Source: Phaffia rhodozyma
Taxonomy: Eukaryota; Basidiomycota; Tremellomycetes; Cystofilobasidiales; Mrakiaceae
DNA length: 64,000 bases
Direction: 5' to 3'
Assembly: GCA_014706385.1 (NCBI GenBank)
Contig: JACGZH010000004.1
Span: forward strand, 1,426,001-1,490,000
The notes below the pieces were generated by a model that worked only from the letters and a program-made list of their open reading frames with translations, was not told where the DNA came from and made no database searches. The translations under genes were made by a program, and so were the position numbers. Shown in pieces: positions 44,678 to 56,583 of the stretch. Within the stretch, counting starts at the first letter, position 1. Each line of letters starts with the position of its first letter.

Positions 44678-45842
44678 ACGCTCTTTCCTTACATGTTTTT
44701 ATTTATTTTTGGAAGAAACCATATGTTCTCTTGGTTCGTCTTTGGCGGCTCTCTGTTGTTCATCTTGCTTGTTCCACTTGTTATTATGTTCTTGCAGTAC
44801 TCTCTCAACACATTTGAATATTTATTGGAGTGTTTCTCTTTCTCTTTTTCTTACGCAAAACCATTTTCCCCTCTAATTTCTTCACTCGGATTATTACTTG
44901 TGCCCTTTCTTTTTCTCGGATTTTTTTTAGATGCGATAGATGCAATGAATGCAATGCATCGGGTTTGTGACACAAAGACTAGACAGACTGGCTCTTTCAA
45001 TCGTATCCCTTTATCTTTCGTCGATGAAGATAGACAACTAGTCAATCAACTGTACAAGTAAAGGGTTCATGTTGGGTGAGAAGAAAGGAAGGAAGGACGA
45101 AATAGACTCGGTAAGAGATTCCGGATGATGTCACAGTACAGCTGTCACTTCTCTGGGGAAACAATGAATGATCGAGAGAGATGTTCTTCTGGGGTTCCTC
45201 TGATTTGGTGAGCGGAATGAATCCTCCGGGAGTGAGAGGAAGAACGACGAAAACAAGAAACCCACGTCAGTTGTGTGTGAAAAAGAACGAAATCGAATAT
45301 CATCTGCCGCTGCCGCTGCGGCTTTCAATTTCTGTTGGGCTTGTATAGGCTTTTTTGTTCTCGCGTTAAGCCTTTTCTCTTACTATCTTTCTAGAAGATA
45401 TTCTCTTTTGGGCTTGGGCTCGGGTTCGGTGGTCAAACCTGGGTCACAAATACATAGAGCCGATGGGGAAACGTGGCTTAGCCGACACGAGCGCGAGGTA
45501 CGTTCTGATACGCGTGCGGACCCCCGATTAAATTGATGACGCAAGCGGGGTAAAACGACGTCAGGCTTGGATTCTAGAGCCGTACCTTTTTTCTTTTCTT
45601 TTCTTTTCTTTGATCTAGTCCCGCCTCGAAGCCAAGCAGACAGCAGATCATCATCTAGGAACACATATATAAATCTCTCTGGGGGTCGCTTCATCCTCTT
45701 GTCCATTCTCACCTTCTCACCACCCATCTCACTTTCTCCTTCACTCTCACTTTCTCCTTCACTCTCACTTTCTCCTTCACTCTCACTTCTCGATCCCACT
45801 TCCCTTCTCAAACCCAACACTCATCTTCTAACAATCATCACA
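44678..45842. promoter_or_regulatory. long intergenic region with arabinitol dehydrogenase promoter
   Basis: The left half is T-rich 3' flank of ALO1. The right part is a strong-looking promoter: a TTTTC-repeat stretch at about 45589-45612, a TATATAAA box at 45666-45673, then 3.5 tandem copies of an 18-base pyrimidine unit from 45727 to about 45790, and the ATG at 45843. Such CT blocks are common before highly expressed fungal genes. Confidence 0.55.
45727..45790. repeat. 18-bp tandem repeat (3.5 copies) in promoter/5' UTR
   Basis: The unit TCTCACTTTCTCCTTCAC repeats exactly at 45727, 45745 and 45763, followed by a partial copy. It lies 53-116 bases upstream of the start codon of the arabinitol dehydrogenase-like gene. 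Confidence 0.9.
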
Positions 45843-47131
45843 ATGGCTGAGACTATGCGAGCCCTCAGGTACTGTTCGTACCCTCTTTTCTTCTAATCCT
45901 ATCGCCATTCATTTTCTTCAATCGAGTTTTTTCTAACACCTTGCATCTTCCACAGCTGCTGCCAAGACCTTCGAGGTCATTTCCGATGCCCCCAAGCCCG
46001 TTCCTTCTGACGACGAGGTCCTTCTTAAGGTCACCCTTTGCGGTATGTGCGGAACCGACGGACACATTCACGACGGAGAGTTCATGGCCCAGTTCCCTTT
46101 GATCCCTGGTCACGAGGGTTCGTTCATTTCCTCGCTTATCTCTCTTTTCCATCGCCCTTTTTACATCTATATACTAATCTTCTCTGTTCATCACACATTC
46201 AACCTATGTACAGCCGTCGGAGTCGTTGAGTCTATGGGTAAGAACGTCAAGGGATTCTCTGTCGGAGACCGATGCGCTGCCGATGTCGGAATCACCTGTG
46301 GAACCTGCTTCTACTGTCGACGAGGACAGACCCTCCTTTGCGAAGACTTCAAGGCCAAGGGTGTAAGTAGATATCGTCCATCGATTCTCGAACTAGTCTG
46401 CAATAGCCTAATCTTTTCTTGATTTCTTCATCTGCCAGGTCGCTCTTGACGGAGGGTTCGCCGAGTACATTACCTACCACCAGAGCAAGCTCTACAAGTT
46501 CCACAACCTCACTGACGAGGAGGCTTCCCTCCTCGAGCCCGCCTCGTGTGCCGTTCACGGTCTCGACAAGCTCGACATGAAGGTCGGAAGCAAGGTCCTC
46601 CTCATTGGAGCCGGACCCACCGGTTTGATCCTCGCCCAGCTCCTCAAGCTTAACGGAGCTTCCCACGTTACCATCGCCGCCAACGAGGGACAGAAGATGC
46701 AGATCGCCAGAGAGTGCAAGGCTGCTGACGAGTACATCGACCTCAAGCGAGGAGATGCCAAGGCCCAGTGGGCCAAGCTCAAGGAGGATAACCCCTACGG
46801 TTTCGACGTCGTGGCCGAGTGCACCGGAGTTGAGTCCATTGTTGAGGACTCCATCAACTACGTCCGACGAGGAGGGACCCTTCTTGTTTACGGTGTCTAC
46901 GAGAACAAGGCCCGAGTTTCGTGGCCTCCTTCGAAGATCTTCGGTGACGAGATCCGAATCATCGGTTCCTTCTCCCAGACCTACTGTTTCCCCCGAGCGA
47001 TCGAGTACCTCGATTCCGGACGACTTATCCTCAAGCCGATCGTCACCGATATCTTCCAGCTTGAGGACTGGCAGAAGGCTTTGGACTGCATGAACTCCCG
47101 AAAGTGCGGAAAGATTGCTATCAAGCTCTAA
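45843..47131 (+). CDS. ARD1: zinc-dependent D-arabinitol dehydrogenase-like enzyme
   Basis: A medium-chain dehydrogenase/reductase. Joining exon 1 (ending at 45873, donor GTTCGT) gives [18 protein letters not shown]. The catalytic zinc site is [16 protein letters not shown] and PLIPGHE; the structural zinc Cys cluster is [18 protein letters not shown]; the dinucleotide site is [17 protein letters not shown]; the tail ends [12 protein letters not shown]. The overall pattern is close to rust-fungus NADP-dependent D-arabinitol dehydrogenase, which interconverts D-arabinitol with D-ribulose or D-xylulose; substrate choice here is inferred. Exon 2 also ends with GTTCGT (46118). Codon use is very biased (AAG, GAG, CTC, CGA), and the last exon is long and intron-free, both suggesting high expression. 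Confidence 0.85.
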
Positions 47132-47696
47132 GTTTGAGAATGCTTGGGAAACGCGGACCGCAGGGGTGTCCTCGATTCTTTTGGATGGTCAGACCGATAT
47201 GTATCCGTAGAAGTCGTCAAACTCGAGCGAGGCAAGCAGAGTGAGCGTGTATCAGTAGATTAGCATTTATTTCAAAATGAACGTTTCGTGTATGACTATG
47301 TGAACAGAGGAAGAGAAAAGAACAGAAAGGACAATTAATTAGGCGTTGCTCTGATTAAAACAAAAACATGTAATTGAGTGGAACGTAAAACAAGACAATC
47401 TAACGCGAAATATTTTCTGTCGTAGTCTATGGACTTTGGGAGGGAGGCAAGACAAGGCTTGTGTTGTGTGCCAGTTCGCGATTTGAGTCTTGATCACCAA
47501 CATGCCCCAAGAACTATCGTTCCGCAGATCAAAAGACATCAAATCAAAGAGGTTCCAATAAGACACAAAAGCATACATATGGAGGTCTCGTCGCGGAAGT
47601 TGAATTCCTTGACGACTAGGAACGGAGATAAAGCGGAAGAGAAGAAAGAGAAAAACGAATGTCGGGGATTTGCTCAAAGAGTTATAGCTAAGAAGA
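47132..47696. other. intergenic, convergent ARD1-like and INO1 ends
   Basis: Two 3' flanks. No gene or notable structure is seen. Confidence 0.5.
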
Positions 47697-50105
47697 TCAC
47701 CAGATTCGAGATTCCAACAAGAGGTCGGTGCTGCTGTCCAACCCAAGGCAAGCTGCAGGTAAGGTAGAGAGAACGACCGGCATTGTTAGTAACCCGTTGA
47801 CAACCATTTGATGAATCGAGAGAAAACCAACCTTTGAGGAACTGCTCGAGCCCGTTTCGCTGCCGAGCCAGACTGTTGATAACTGCAGTACCATCCTTGA
47901 CAACAGGAGCCTTGAGCTATGGGAGAAATTAGTCAAAGACTGGGTTAGCATGCTAACAGATTCGCAGAACCGTAAGATGTGTTGAACAAACCATGTAGCT
48001 CAGGAGCGAGAGGACGCTGTGCAGAGGCTGGAAGGGCTCCTCGGCATCATTCGCCAAGGCGGGGCTTTCAGCATGAGGGGACACTCGGTATTGGACCCGG
48101 GTAAGCAACTCGGCCAAGATGGCAAGATCAAGGATCAAAGGGGTGGCGAGCAAGGAATCTTCACATTGGTTGAAGATGTTCATCGTGTTCTATATGGCAT
48201 GATATAGATTTGACAGATGGATTAGTCAACAACGCCCAAAAGCTGATCAGCATATAACCCAGCCTACTTGCGCTGTCGAACACAGTGTTAAAGAGACTTA
48301 CTCGGCCACCGCAGAATAGCTCGGAAACGTACTCATCAATGGCTCGCTTGCTGTCTCCAACGGTAGGAACGTACTTGATGACAACTAAGTGGTCTGGGTG
48401 CCTGAGAAAATCATAGACGTAAGCCTCGGTCCCAAAAGAGACTAGAAACATGTAGAGAAACAAACAAACTCACTCTCCCTTCTTGGCACCCTCTCCTAGC
48501 TGTTCCTTGGTCTTGTAGAGAAGGGCGTTGGAGGCAACCATGTCGTCAATCACGCTGCTTTTGGAAATCTCTTTGCTTCGGAACTGAGAGGGAGCGGACA
48601 GATTCTGTAAAGAGAGTGGGTGTCAAGAGCATCAGCTCGTTTCTGATGCACGAACGACGGAGAACGAGGAAATAGTGACTCACTCGTCCGTCGTTGTTTC
48701 CCAAGTGGTTGTAGGAAGCAACAGAGAGAGGCTTGATTCCGGCGTTGACAAGGAACTCTGCGAGAACAGACTTGACCTTGGTCTGACCGCTCTTCAAATC
48801 GTCTCCTCCGATGAAGGCCTTGTTCTCTTCAGCCAACCTGACAATTCCGGGAACGAAAGTGTTCTGGGGGGCGCCGTTGACGAAGGGGCAACCCTCAAGG
48901 ATGGAGGCGACCGCAAAGAGAGACGAAGGAGACACCTCTGAGTGAGATGACTGAATCGACCGAAGGACCTCGGCTGAGGTTTCATTGACTCCGGGAATAA
49001 TATCGGAGTATCGCTCTGTGTTGGCCGTCCAAAAAACGACGACGGTTTCGAGATCATGCTCGGCCTAGGGATTTGTTGCAAACGAGAAGGAAAACACCCG
49101 TCAGATTTGAACAGGCAAACCTGGTTAATGCCGGAAGGAAGAAACATACCTTAAAGTCTCGGATGTCCTGTCGGATCTTGTCCAAGTGGACCTGCTTGTC
49201 GTTTCCAGGAAGAACGTTATCGGCCCGTTCTTCCTGATTGGCAGCGATAAAGTCGGGGTAGTAAACCGAGGGGAGAGGCTTGATCTCACTCATGAGAGGT
49301 GCAACCTGTCGCTGGAGATCATACTCGAGGACCTTTGCTCGGTTCATAGCCTTGTCAAGAGGCATACCAGAAATATCCCATCCGCCGAGAACGAAGTCAT
49401 TGGGATGAACCATGGGCAAGACGTCAGAGAAGGGGATGTTGACATCATGACCAGTGACGGGGTTGACTCCGATTCGCATGGTGGACGCTCTGACGAGAGA
49501 ACCGATATAGTTCGGTCCCTGTCGGCCATCCTTAGTTCCCCAGGTGATCTGGTGCCTATTAGCTAGGATAGAGGCCACGAGAGTGGTTCCGTTGTTTCCG
49601 CCGAGACCGATGAGCATGAGACTAAAGGTTTGCACAAACAGAAGACCAAGACAAGGGTTCAATGGATCGGTTCTTGGCGCCAGAGCGCACAATCATGGCA
49701 CGTCCGTAGAAGGGAGAAGAAGAAAGCAATGACCTACCCAGTCTTGGGTACGGTTCGTTTAGTCTTAAACTCGTAACCAGTCTCGACCCTAGTGACAGCA
49801 ATCTTGCCGTCCTCGCCTAGAGAAAAAAAAACACAATGGTTAGCGGGATGTCGGCAAGATTGGGAGATATGTCGTCGAGACTTACAGACGACTTCGTTCT
49901 TCCTGTCTACAAACCTAGCTCGAATCTCGTCGTCAGAGTATACGGTCGCCCCTTTACCGAGGTCAACCTCGATCCCCTTAGGGAAGGCGGTCCTAGCAGC
50001 GGTAGGATGAATCTCGTAAGCAGCATCCTGGGAGGGGGTGGCAGGAAGAGAGTGAGGTGGAGAGGCAGAGTCTGAGATATCGCTTCCGTTGGGATGGGAG
50101 TTCAT
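47697..50105 (-). CDS. INO1: inositol-3-phosphate synthase
   Basis: Converts glucose 6-phosphate to myo-inositol 3-phosphate with bound NAD, the first step of inositol synthesis. Blocks in order: [38 protein letters not shown] (NAD-binding), [174 protein letters not shown] and [20 protein letters not shown]. The C terminus ends DLLLESRIW. The codon bias is strong, as in the arabinitol enzyme. I saw no CATGTG core (the yeast inositol-response element) in the upstream bases. Confidence 0.96.
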
Positions 50106-51320
50106 ATTGATGGCTATAGATGATTTTTTTGTTTGATTTTTACTTGTTTTTTGTGAGGAGCTTTTCTGTGTTTTGCGAAGTGTCTGTAGGTTTTAGACTA
50201 CTGAATGGATTGATGTTGAATTTGAAATATACCAAGTTTGAGGAAAGGATTCTTAATGTGTTAGAGGGGGAGGGCAAGTGTGCTTGTTGCCTGAGGAAGA
50301 GAGAAGACCGAGAGTCCCAAGTAGTTAGAAGAAGGAAGAAGAAGGAAGATGGAAACCAGGAACGGGACCTGTTAGTCAACAGCGGAGGCAGAGCAGATGA
50401 TGAAGAGAAAGGAACTGAAGTAATGGACTTGCCAAAGAAGTTGTGAGGACTTGACAAGGTGTTGCTGAACATACAGCTTGAAGAAAGGGGTGGATGCGAA
50501 GACTAGGAGAAGACTAGGAAGCCTGGGTGAGATTGTTAGATGTAAGTGAGGGTGAGTGAGTGTTGTAGGTGAGTGAAAGAGAAAAGGAAGAGAGGGAAAG
50601 AAAATAATCATTGTATGCTTCTCTATTATATAGGATTTAAAGAGCGAAAGGCGTAAGTGCTCTGTATCCGTATGATTGGACTAGCCAGTCAGCCAGGGCT
50701 TCTTGGCTCGGCCTGGATGAGTGCGCAAACGAAGCGAGCCCAGACCCAATGAGGTCTTTTCGCCTTCTCTTCTCTCTTCCTTTCACTCTCCGGTCAGTCA
50801 CAACATGAGTAAACACCGCCTCTGTTTTTCTTTGCGTTTCTGGTATTTTCGGTCCCTCTCTGCCGGCCGCTTGTTAGCCCTCTCTGGGCGTTGTCAGCCC
50901 TTCTTACCTTTGCTCTTCTGTCCCTCCGTCGGTTTGCCCGGCTGTTGCCGTAGTCTGTTGCTCTCCGTTCTCCTTTGGCCTCTCGACCTCAAAGGTCAAC
51001 AAGCGCGACATACAAGAGAACGGACGGACGATCTTCCAAGAAGCACGTACACAAACAGAAAGAGATGCCTGGACAAGACCGAAAGACGACTGCGCATCTA
51101 CCCAAGTATGATCCGGGTGTACGCGTGGGGATGTGACATTATTACAACAATTGGCTACGGCTTACGTATGCAGCCTGATCACAGCATCCGGCGAAGGCCG
51201 ACAGTTAGGGTTAACTCTGACTTACGTTCTCTTCCATTCTCAGTCACTCTCTTCCTTCTGCTTTCCATTCTATCTCTGTCCTCTATCTCTGTCCTGTGGA
51301 TTATTACTTTCTCTTCAGCC
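50106..51320. promoter_or_regulatory. divergent promoters of INO1 and AVT-type gene
   Basis: A long region, 1.2 kb. The INO1 side has an extended purine-rich stretch that could be a long 5' UTR. The right part is open in frame with the transporter for about 200 codons, but it has low-complexity content and no family match, and I treat it as untranslated. Confidence 0.45.
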
Positions 51321-53752
51321 ATGTACTCATCCGTACAGATCCATACGAGGAAGCCGACACCTCCGAACGTGCAGCAGACAATATACGAACCTCTCCTCCA
51401 TGATAGCCCCGATTCCGACAGATCGGTACATCATGAAGGCACTACCGACGACGACGACGACGACCTAAAGTTGGGCAGGTTCCAAGGTGGACGAGCCACT
51501 GTTTTTTCCAGTGTGTCAAAGTCAGTCCCCTCTATTCATTCATTCATTCATTCTATCCTGACTAATTACCATTTATTTCCTTGCTGAACCACTGAATCAT
51601 ATCTCATCTGATTACGTCCCTTGTAGCTTAGCAAACAGTTCGTTTCCTTCGGTCATGATGAGCTCCCACGTTTCATCCTCGCATTCACCAACTTGTATTT
51701 ATACTCTTTTGCACAACCGCTAGCCATCCTCGGAACTGGCATGTTGGCTTTTCCATACGTGTGTCCTTGATGCACTCTTGATACCTTGATCGATCTTGTC
51801 ACTGACATCTTTTGTTTGTATACTTGTATACAATCAGGCTTTTGCCAGCATCGGTATCATTCCAGGCATCTTTTCTTGTAAGAATTCTCTGCCCCTAAGT
51901 GCGTCGACCAGGTCTCGCTCATTATATTTAATCGTATCCTAGGCGCGTTCTCTGGCTCCATGGCGTTCTTCGGGCTCTATCTGCTGTCCATCTGCGCGGC
52001 CAAGGTGGAGCCTCCCCGGTCGACCTCCTTCAATGCGATCTCTATGCTTACCTTTGGTAAACGAGCTACTGTCTTTTTCGACCTCGCTATCGCTATAAAA
52101 TGCTTTGGAGTGTCTATCTCGCGAGTTCTGCTTCCACTGTACTTCTCAAAAGTTTTAAAGGAAGAGCTGTAGTAGAGCTTACTCTAATTTATATGTGACC
52201 CAACTTGAACATCTATTAGGTATCTCATCATCATCAAGACCTTGACCTCAACCGCGTTGACCACGTTATATACCATCATCTCCGGCTCTGATGAAATCCC
52301 ACAAATTTTGATCTCCCACCGACTATGGCTTTTGCTCTCCATGTCGATCAACATCCCTCTTGCCTTTTTCAAGAAGCTAGATTCGTGTGTCCTCTATTTC
52401 TCCTGTTTCTCTCGTTTCTCAATCTTTTGTTTTATTCTTTGACATCTTTTCTCTTCCCCCCCCCTTTACCTCTCGTCTTTAAACCATTGAAATCTGTCTC
52501 TGCGCTCAGCCTCCGATTTACGTCCCAGGCAGCTCTCGTCTTTGTGCTATACATGTTGGCCATCGTTATAACTTATTACTTCCACCGTCCACACGATATC
52601 GAGCCCGCCGGACCAGTCAAATACTTCAAGTGGTCTCATGGCGCGATCGGCACGTTCCCCGTTCAGATATTTGCCTACACGTAAGTCTACCCTACATCCT
52701 TCAGCTCATGATAATTTCCAATGTGACTCCTACCCCTTCATCCTCTGACAAGTGGTATCTGCCTCTCTTTCTTAGGTGCGCGCAAAATCTGTTCCCTGTA
52801 TACAATGAGCTGAAGGAAAATACCCAAAAGAGGATGAACATTGTCATCGGAACTAGTATTGGGAGTGCCACGGTCATCTATGAGATTATTGCGCTCGCGT
52901 TCGTCCCACCCCTCTTTCCTTTTCGTCCTTCTTCTTCTTTTGTTTGCGTCTCGGCTCTCCAAAACTAACTGGCTGTGGTTCGTAATCAACCATTCGTCTA
53001 TCTCGTTATTCGAAATGAAATTCTACACACACCCAGAGGTTATCTTACTTTTGGATCGAAAGTGAAGTCGAACATCGTAGAAATGTACTCAGACTCGTCG
53101 TTATTCGTCGCTCTCGGTAGGCTTGGTATCGTCCTTATGGTTCTATTTTCCTATCCGCTCCAAGTTCATCCCTGCCGAGCCGCTCTCGATAAAGTAATCT
53201 CAACCGTGTGGAAAGACAAGGAGACGCTCATTCAGGTGCCCAGAGAGGAGGAAGAAGGCGACGCTCAGGTGGTAGTTCCCAGTCTGGAGATGTCTAAAGT
53301 TCGGTTCATCTCGTTGGTCAGTCGACCCTTCCTTTCCTCCTTGGTTTGCTTGGTCAACATACTGAATGCTGATTATCGAGATTCCTTAACCCTTTGCCAC
53401 TCCATTATTTGGAAACAGACCACGGGAATTATCCTGGCTGGTTTGGCAATCGCCCTATCAGTCGATCACCTCGAAACTGGTTCGTTTGTCTCTACTTTCA
53501 TGCTATTTTGCTCACTGGAAATGTGACGCTAATTCCGCCCAATGTAACTCTCATCTAGTCTTATCCTTCGTGGGAGCAACCGGCTCGACGACCATCTCAT
53601 TCATCCTTCCTGGCTTATTCTACTTTTCTCTGTTTAGACATTCAAAAGAACGTTCGCCCGTGTTGACCTGGGCAGCGCTTGGATTGGCGATCTACGGAAT
53701 CTGCGTCATGTGCTTCTGCTTGACGTATAACATTATCCAATTACTAAACTGA
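51321..53752 (+). CDS. AVT: vacuolar amino-acid transporter, AVT/SLC38 type
   Basis: Begins MYSSVQIHTRKPTPPNVQQT with an acidic poly-Asp tail (TTDDDDDDLKLG), typical of the cytosolic N terminus. The transporter core includes LAILGTGMLAFPYAFASIGI, FFGLYLLSICAAKVE, SFNAISMLTFGKRATVFFDL, AIAIKCFGVSISYLIIIKTL, LLLSMSINIPLAFFKKLDSL, TFPVQIFAYTCAQNLFPVYN and AYLTFGSKVKSNIVEMY, the last two being strong signatures. About eleven membrane segments are expected. Family members move neutral or basic amino acids across the vacuolar membrane by proton exchange. The C-terminal exon ends FCLTYNIIQLLN. A poly-Asp run at about 51448-51467 comes from a GAC repeat. Confidence 0.87.
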
Positions 53753-54153
53753 TCTTTTAACTGAATAAAGCCACAGCTCTTCCGTTAGATTTCCTCTCTT
53801 GGAGTTGTATTTATTTAGAGACTTCCTCGTACACTTGCTACACTTAAAAAAGTTCTTTCTTGTCCTCCACAGTTATTCGTAGAATTGCAATCTCCTGTTT
53901 CTTTGTTTAACATCACTTCGAGATGCATCTTTTCTTGATCTTTGTCTTTGTCGTATGTCCAATCAAACTTATCACAGGGGTATACTTGATTTGATGTTTA
54001 GTCGAGCGAGGGAGAATGATAGTTTCGAGAGTGGTCTAAGCACGTGTCGACGAACGCGTCTCTACTCTTTCGGCCAGAAGCGAGATTCTCTTCCTCCTAC
54101 TTCTACACACACACACACACACATCTACGCTCCTCATCTTTCTTCGTTGCATC
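53753..54153. other. intergenic with (CA)n tract
   Basis: 3' flank of the transporter and promoter of the WBP4-like gene. An (AC)n microsatellite lies at about 54106-54122, just before the start codon. Confidence 0.5.
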
Positions 54154-55645
54154 ATGACAGACTTCTGGTGCGGTTTTAACTATGTTTATATCAACACTGC
54201 TGCAGGCAAGGTTCCTGCCCAAGACAACGATGTACAGAAGAAATTAACTGTTCCATTTCTTTCTCTTATCCACAATCGATTCTCTAGGAAAGCCACCAAG
54301 AAGCACTATTGTTCGTTCTCTCATATCTTCCTTTCTCGTCTTCCTCTATTAACAACAAAAGGTTTTCTTTATTATTCGATCTTAATTTGGTAAAATCTAC
54401 TAGGCAAGTACTGTGATCTACATATAAACGATGATGCACCCGTGAGTGAAAACCCAAAGCCATCCTTCCTTCATACTCAATTCATGAGAACTGACTTGCA
54501 TATGAACTAAACGATGCCTCTCTTTCCTGACGGACAGTCCAAACAACTACATGAGTCTGGACTCAGACATCTTGGAAACAAGGAACGTGCTCTGAGGGAG
54601 ATCTACAAATCTGGAGAAAAGATGAAGAAGGCGAAGGATGAGGAGGCGAAGGAAATAGCCAAGATCGAAAAAGTATCGTTTACTTCTTTCAGTTTCTCAT
54701 CCTCTTCAAATAATAACACTGTGCTGTATCAACTAAAATTTCGATTTGTTTTCTCAAATATTTCTTTCCTTCTTTCTTTCTTTTTTTCTTCGGCTGCGTC
54801 TCTGAACTTTATCTTTCCAGGCAGCAGCTGAAGCTCACGCCCTCGACTCTGGGATTCCTCTCGTTTCATCCACCGCTGGCGGCGACTCGAAGAAGACTGA
54901 ACGACCATCGAAATACGATTCGTACACCACAGCAGCTGACCTGGGATATGAGGACCCGAACGCGCATCTCGTCGCTGAGAAAGCTCTTCGTCAGACTGAA
55001 GGCCGAGTAGGTCAATGGGAAGCCGTTCCACTCCCTCCACCACCACCACCACCACCCCGGCCGACATTTTCGGATGTCGAGTCCGGATCTGGGACTTCTC
55101 GAACTGGTGCTTCGACAGGCGTGTTTGGACTCTCGGCAAGAAAGCGGGAAGAGGCGGAGGAAGAAGAGAATGGGCGAAATTTCAAATTTAGACGGAGAGA
55201 AAAACGCCCGGTAGCTTACGTAGACGAAGACGATGATCTCGGAGAGATCAAAGTCAAAGTAAAGGAAGAGGAGCGAAGTTTGCTGGACAAACAGAAGGAA
55301 CATGAAGCGGCGGAAGCGAAGCGGAAAGAAAAGCTGGTATGGCAGCCGGTCGGATGGGGGACGCGGTTGGTGGATGAAAAAGAAGCCAAGACGCAAATCA
55401 AGGAGGAAGTGAAACAAGAGGACGAGGGCGATGGTTCTTCCTCCGTCAAAGCCACTTCTTTCGTTGCCTCATCTTCGTTTGGCCTACCACTCGTTTCCCA
55501 CTCCATCAAAACGGACGAAGATGTCAAATTGGACATCGCTAAGATTGAAGCGGAGGAACCTTCGATACCGCCTCCGTCAACGGGAGGAATGTTTAAAAAG
55601 CGACGAGGTCCGCCAAAGGGAGTAGGCAAGATCGTCAAGCCATAA
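54154..55645 (+). CDS. WBP4/FBP21-like splicing factor, U1-type zinc finger
   Basis: Exon 1 is only MTDF plus two bases of Trp; splicing to 54289 gives MTDFWKATKKHYCKYCDLHI and then NDDAPSKQLHESGLRHLGN, a U1/matrin-type C2H2 zinc finger (Cys-X2-Cys, His-X5-His). This matches the N terminus of WBP4/FBP21, a spliceosome B-complex protein. A coiled-coil stretch follows (ALREIYKSGEKMKKAKDEEA), then a PPPPPPPPRP track that WW or GYF domains of other splicing factors could bind, a Lys/Glu-rich region, and a C-terminal PSTGGMFKKRRGPPKGVGKI motif as in the family. No WW domains are seen, so this is a shorter fungal form. The intron after exon 2 has donor GTTCGT (54311). A poorly fitting alternative exon (GKVPAQDN) lies inside intron 1. 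Confidence 0.8.
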
Positions 55646-56138
55646 GGCGAGAGGGAGATTAAATAGTAAGAGAAAAGGAAAGAATAATCTTTCTTTCGGC
55701 TAGCCACAGACACTGCATGATGATATGCTGTATAATGTATTTTCCTTATGGATTCCTCTCTCACCAGGAGATAACATTCATTCAGAGGTTCATATCCAGC
55801 TGTGATAATGCATTACATGTAAAAGATATCCATACTACCATCCTTTTCTCCTCATACAGTCTTCGCTACGACGAGCTCCGCGGGATCATAGGGGACGTAT
55901 CATCCATAGAGACTCGACATGATATGTTGTACAATGTAGTAGGCAGAAGTCACGATCTTTTGTTCATCAGATCGAGTTGCGTAGGTCAGCCTAGGGATTG
56001 GGCGCCAGAGTTAAGAGCTCATACGTCGTGACCAAAAGCAAAAGGACGTACTATCTCTCTCGATGAGCTTGGTCTACTAACCTTGTTGGCTAGGCTCCAG
56101 ACATTGGGAATTGTAATCTTACGCATGAGAAGACTATC
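55646..56138. other. intergenic, convergent ends
   Basis: 3' flanks of the WBP4-like gene and the small acidic-tail gene. Nothing else is recognised. Confidence 0.45.
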
Positions 56139-56501
56139 TTATTCGTCGTCCTCTTCATCGTCATCTTCGTCCTCTTCGATATTCTTTCCCTTATTCTTCT
56201 TCTTCTTTTCTTGAACACCCTCTCCTATACTATCCTCCCACTCTTTCCAGTCGGTCAATATACTGTTCACCTCATCCCGGCATGTCTTCATAGCCTCTAA
56301 TAAAGGCCCGTAAGTGCTTGTTGGTTCAGCCACCGCTTTCACCTCTGCCTTGTCAGAGAGTGGATCTGAAGGGATAGGTGTCGGCAAAGTCGGTTTAGCT
56401 GAAGGTAGCGGATACGACGTAATTTGTTTCGCCGGGTGTGGAGCAGGGTGAAGTGGGTCAGATGAGATTGTGACTTGTAGTGTAGCAGTGATTGATGTCA
56501 T
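56139..56501 (-). CDS. small acidic-tail protein, possible KEOPS subunit Gon7
   Basis: A single-exon frame of 120 residues: MTSITATLQVTISSDPLHPA, then KQITSYPLPSAKPTLPTPIP, TYGPLLEAMKTCRDEVNSIL followed by TDWKEWE, and a Lys-rich then Asp/Glu-rich end (EDEDDDEEDDE). The shape (short beta-like start, Pro-rich linker, one helix with hydrophobic positions, acidic tail) resembles fungal Gon7 of the KEOPS complex, which acts in tRNA t6A modification. Conservation in that family is low, so this is only a suggestion. Confidence 0.4.
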   Translation of the reverse strand: MTSITATLQVTISSDPLHPAPHPAKQITSYPLPSAKPTLPTPIPSDPLSDKAEVKAVAEPTSTYGPLLEAMKTCRDEVNSILTDWKEWEDSIGEGVQEKKKKNKGKNIEEDEDDDEEDDE

Positions 56502-56583
56502 TTTCTTTTGGTGGCCTGAACGAAGAAAGGGAGGGATAAGAAAACGGCCAGATGAGGGTTAGTACTCTTGCACTCGACACAGT

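Noticed and set aside
44693..45061. 122-codon hydrophobic frame after ALO1
   Set aside because: It starts 16 bases after the ALO1 stop in T-rich 3' flank; the hydrophobic residues follow from the base composition, and no motif is seen.
50805..51320. Frame open for about 200 codons in phase with the AVT-type transporter start
   Set aside because: The stretch is low-complexity Ser/Leu/Arg-rich, has no family resemblance and lies in pyrimidine-rich promoter DNA. The transporter N terminus at 51321 already looks natural.
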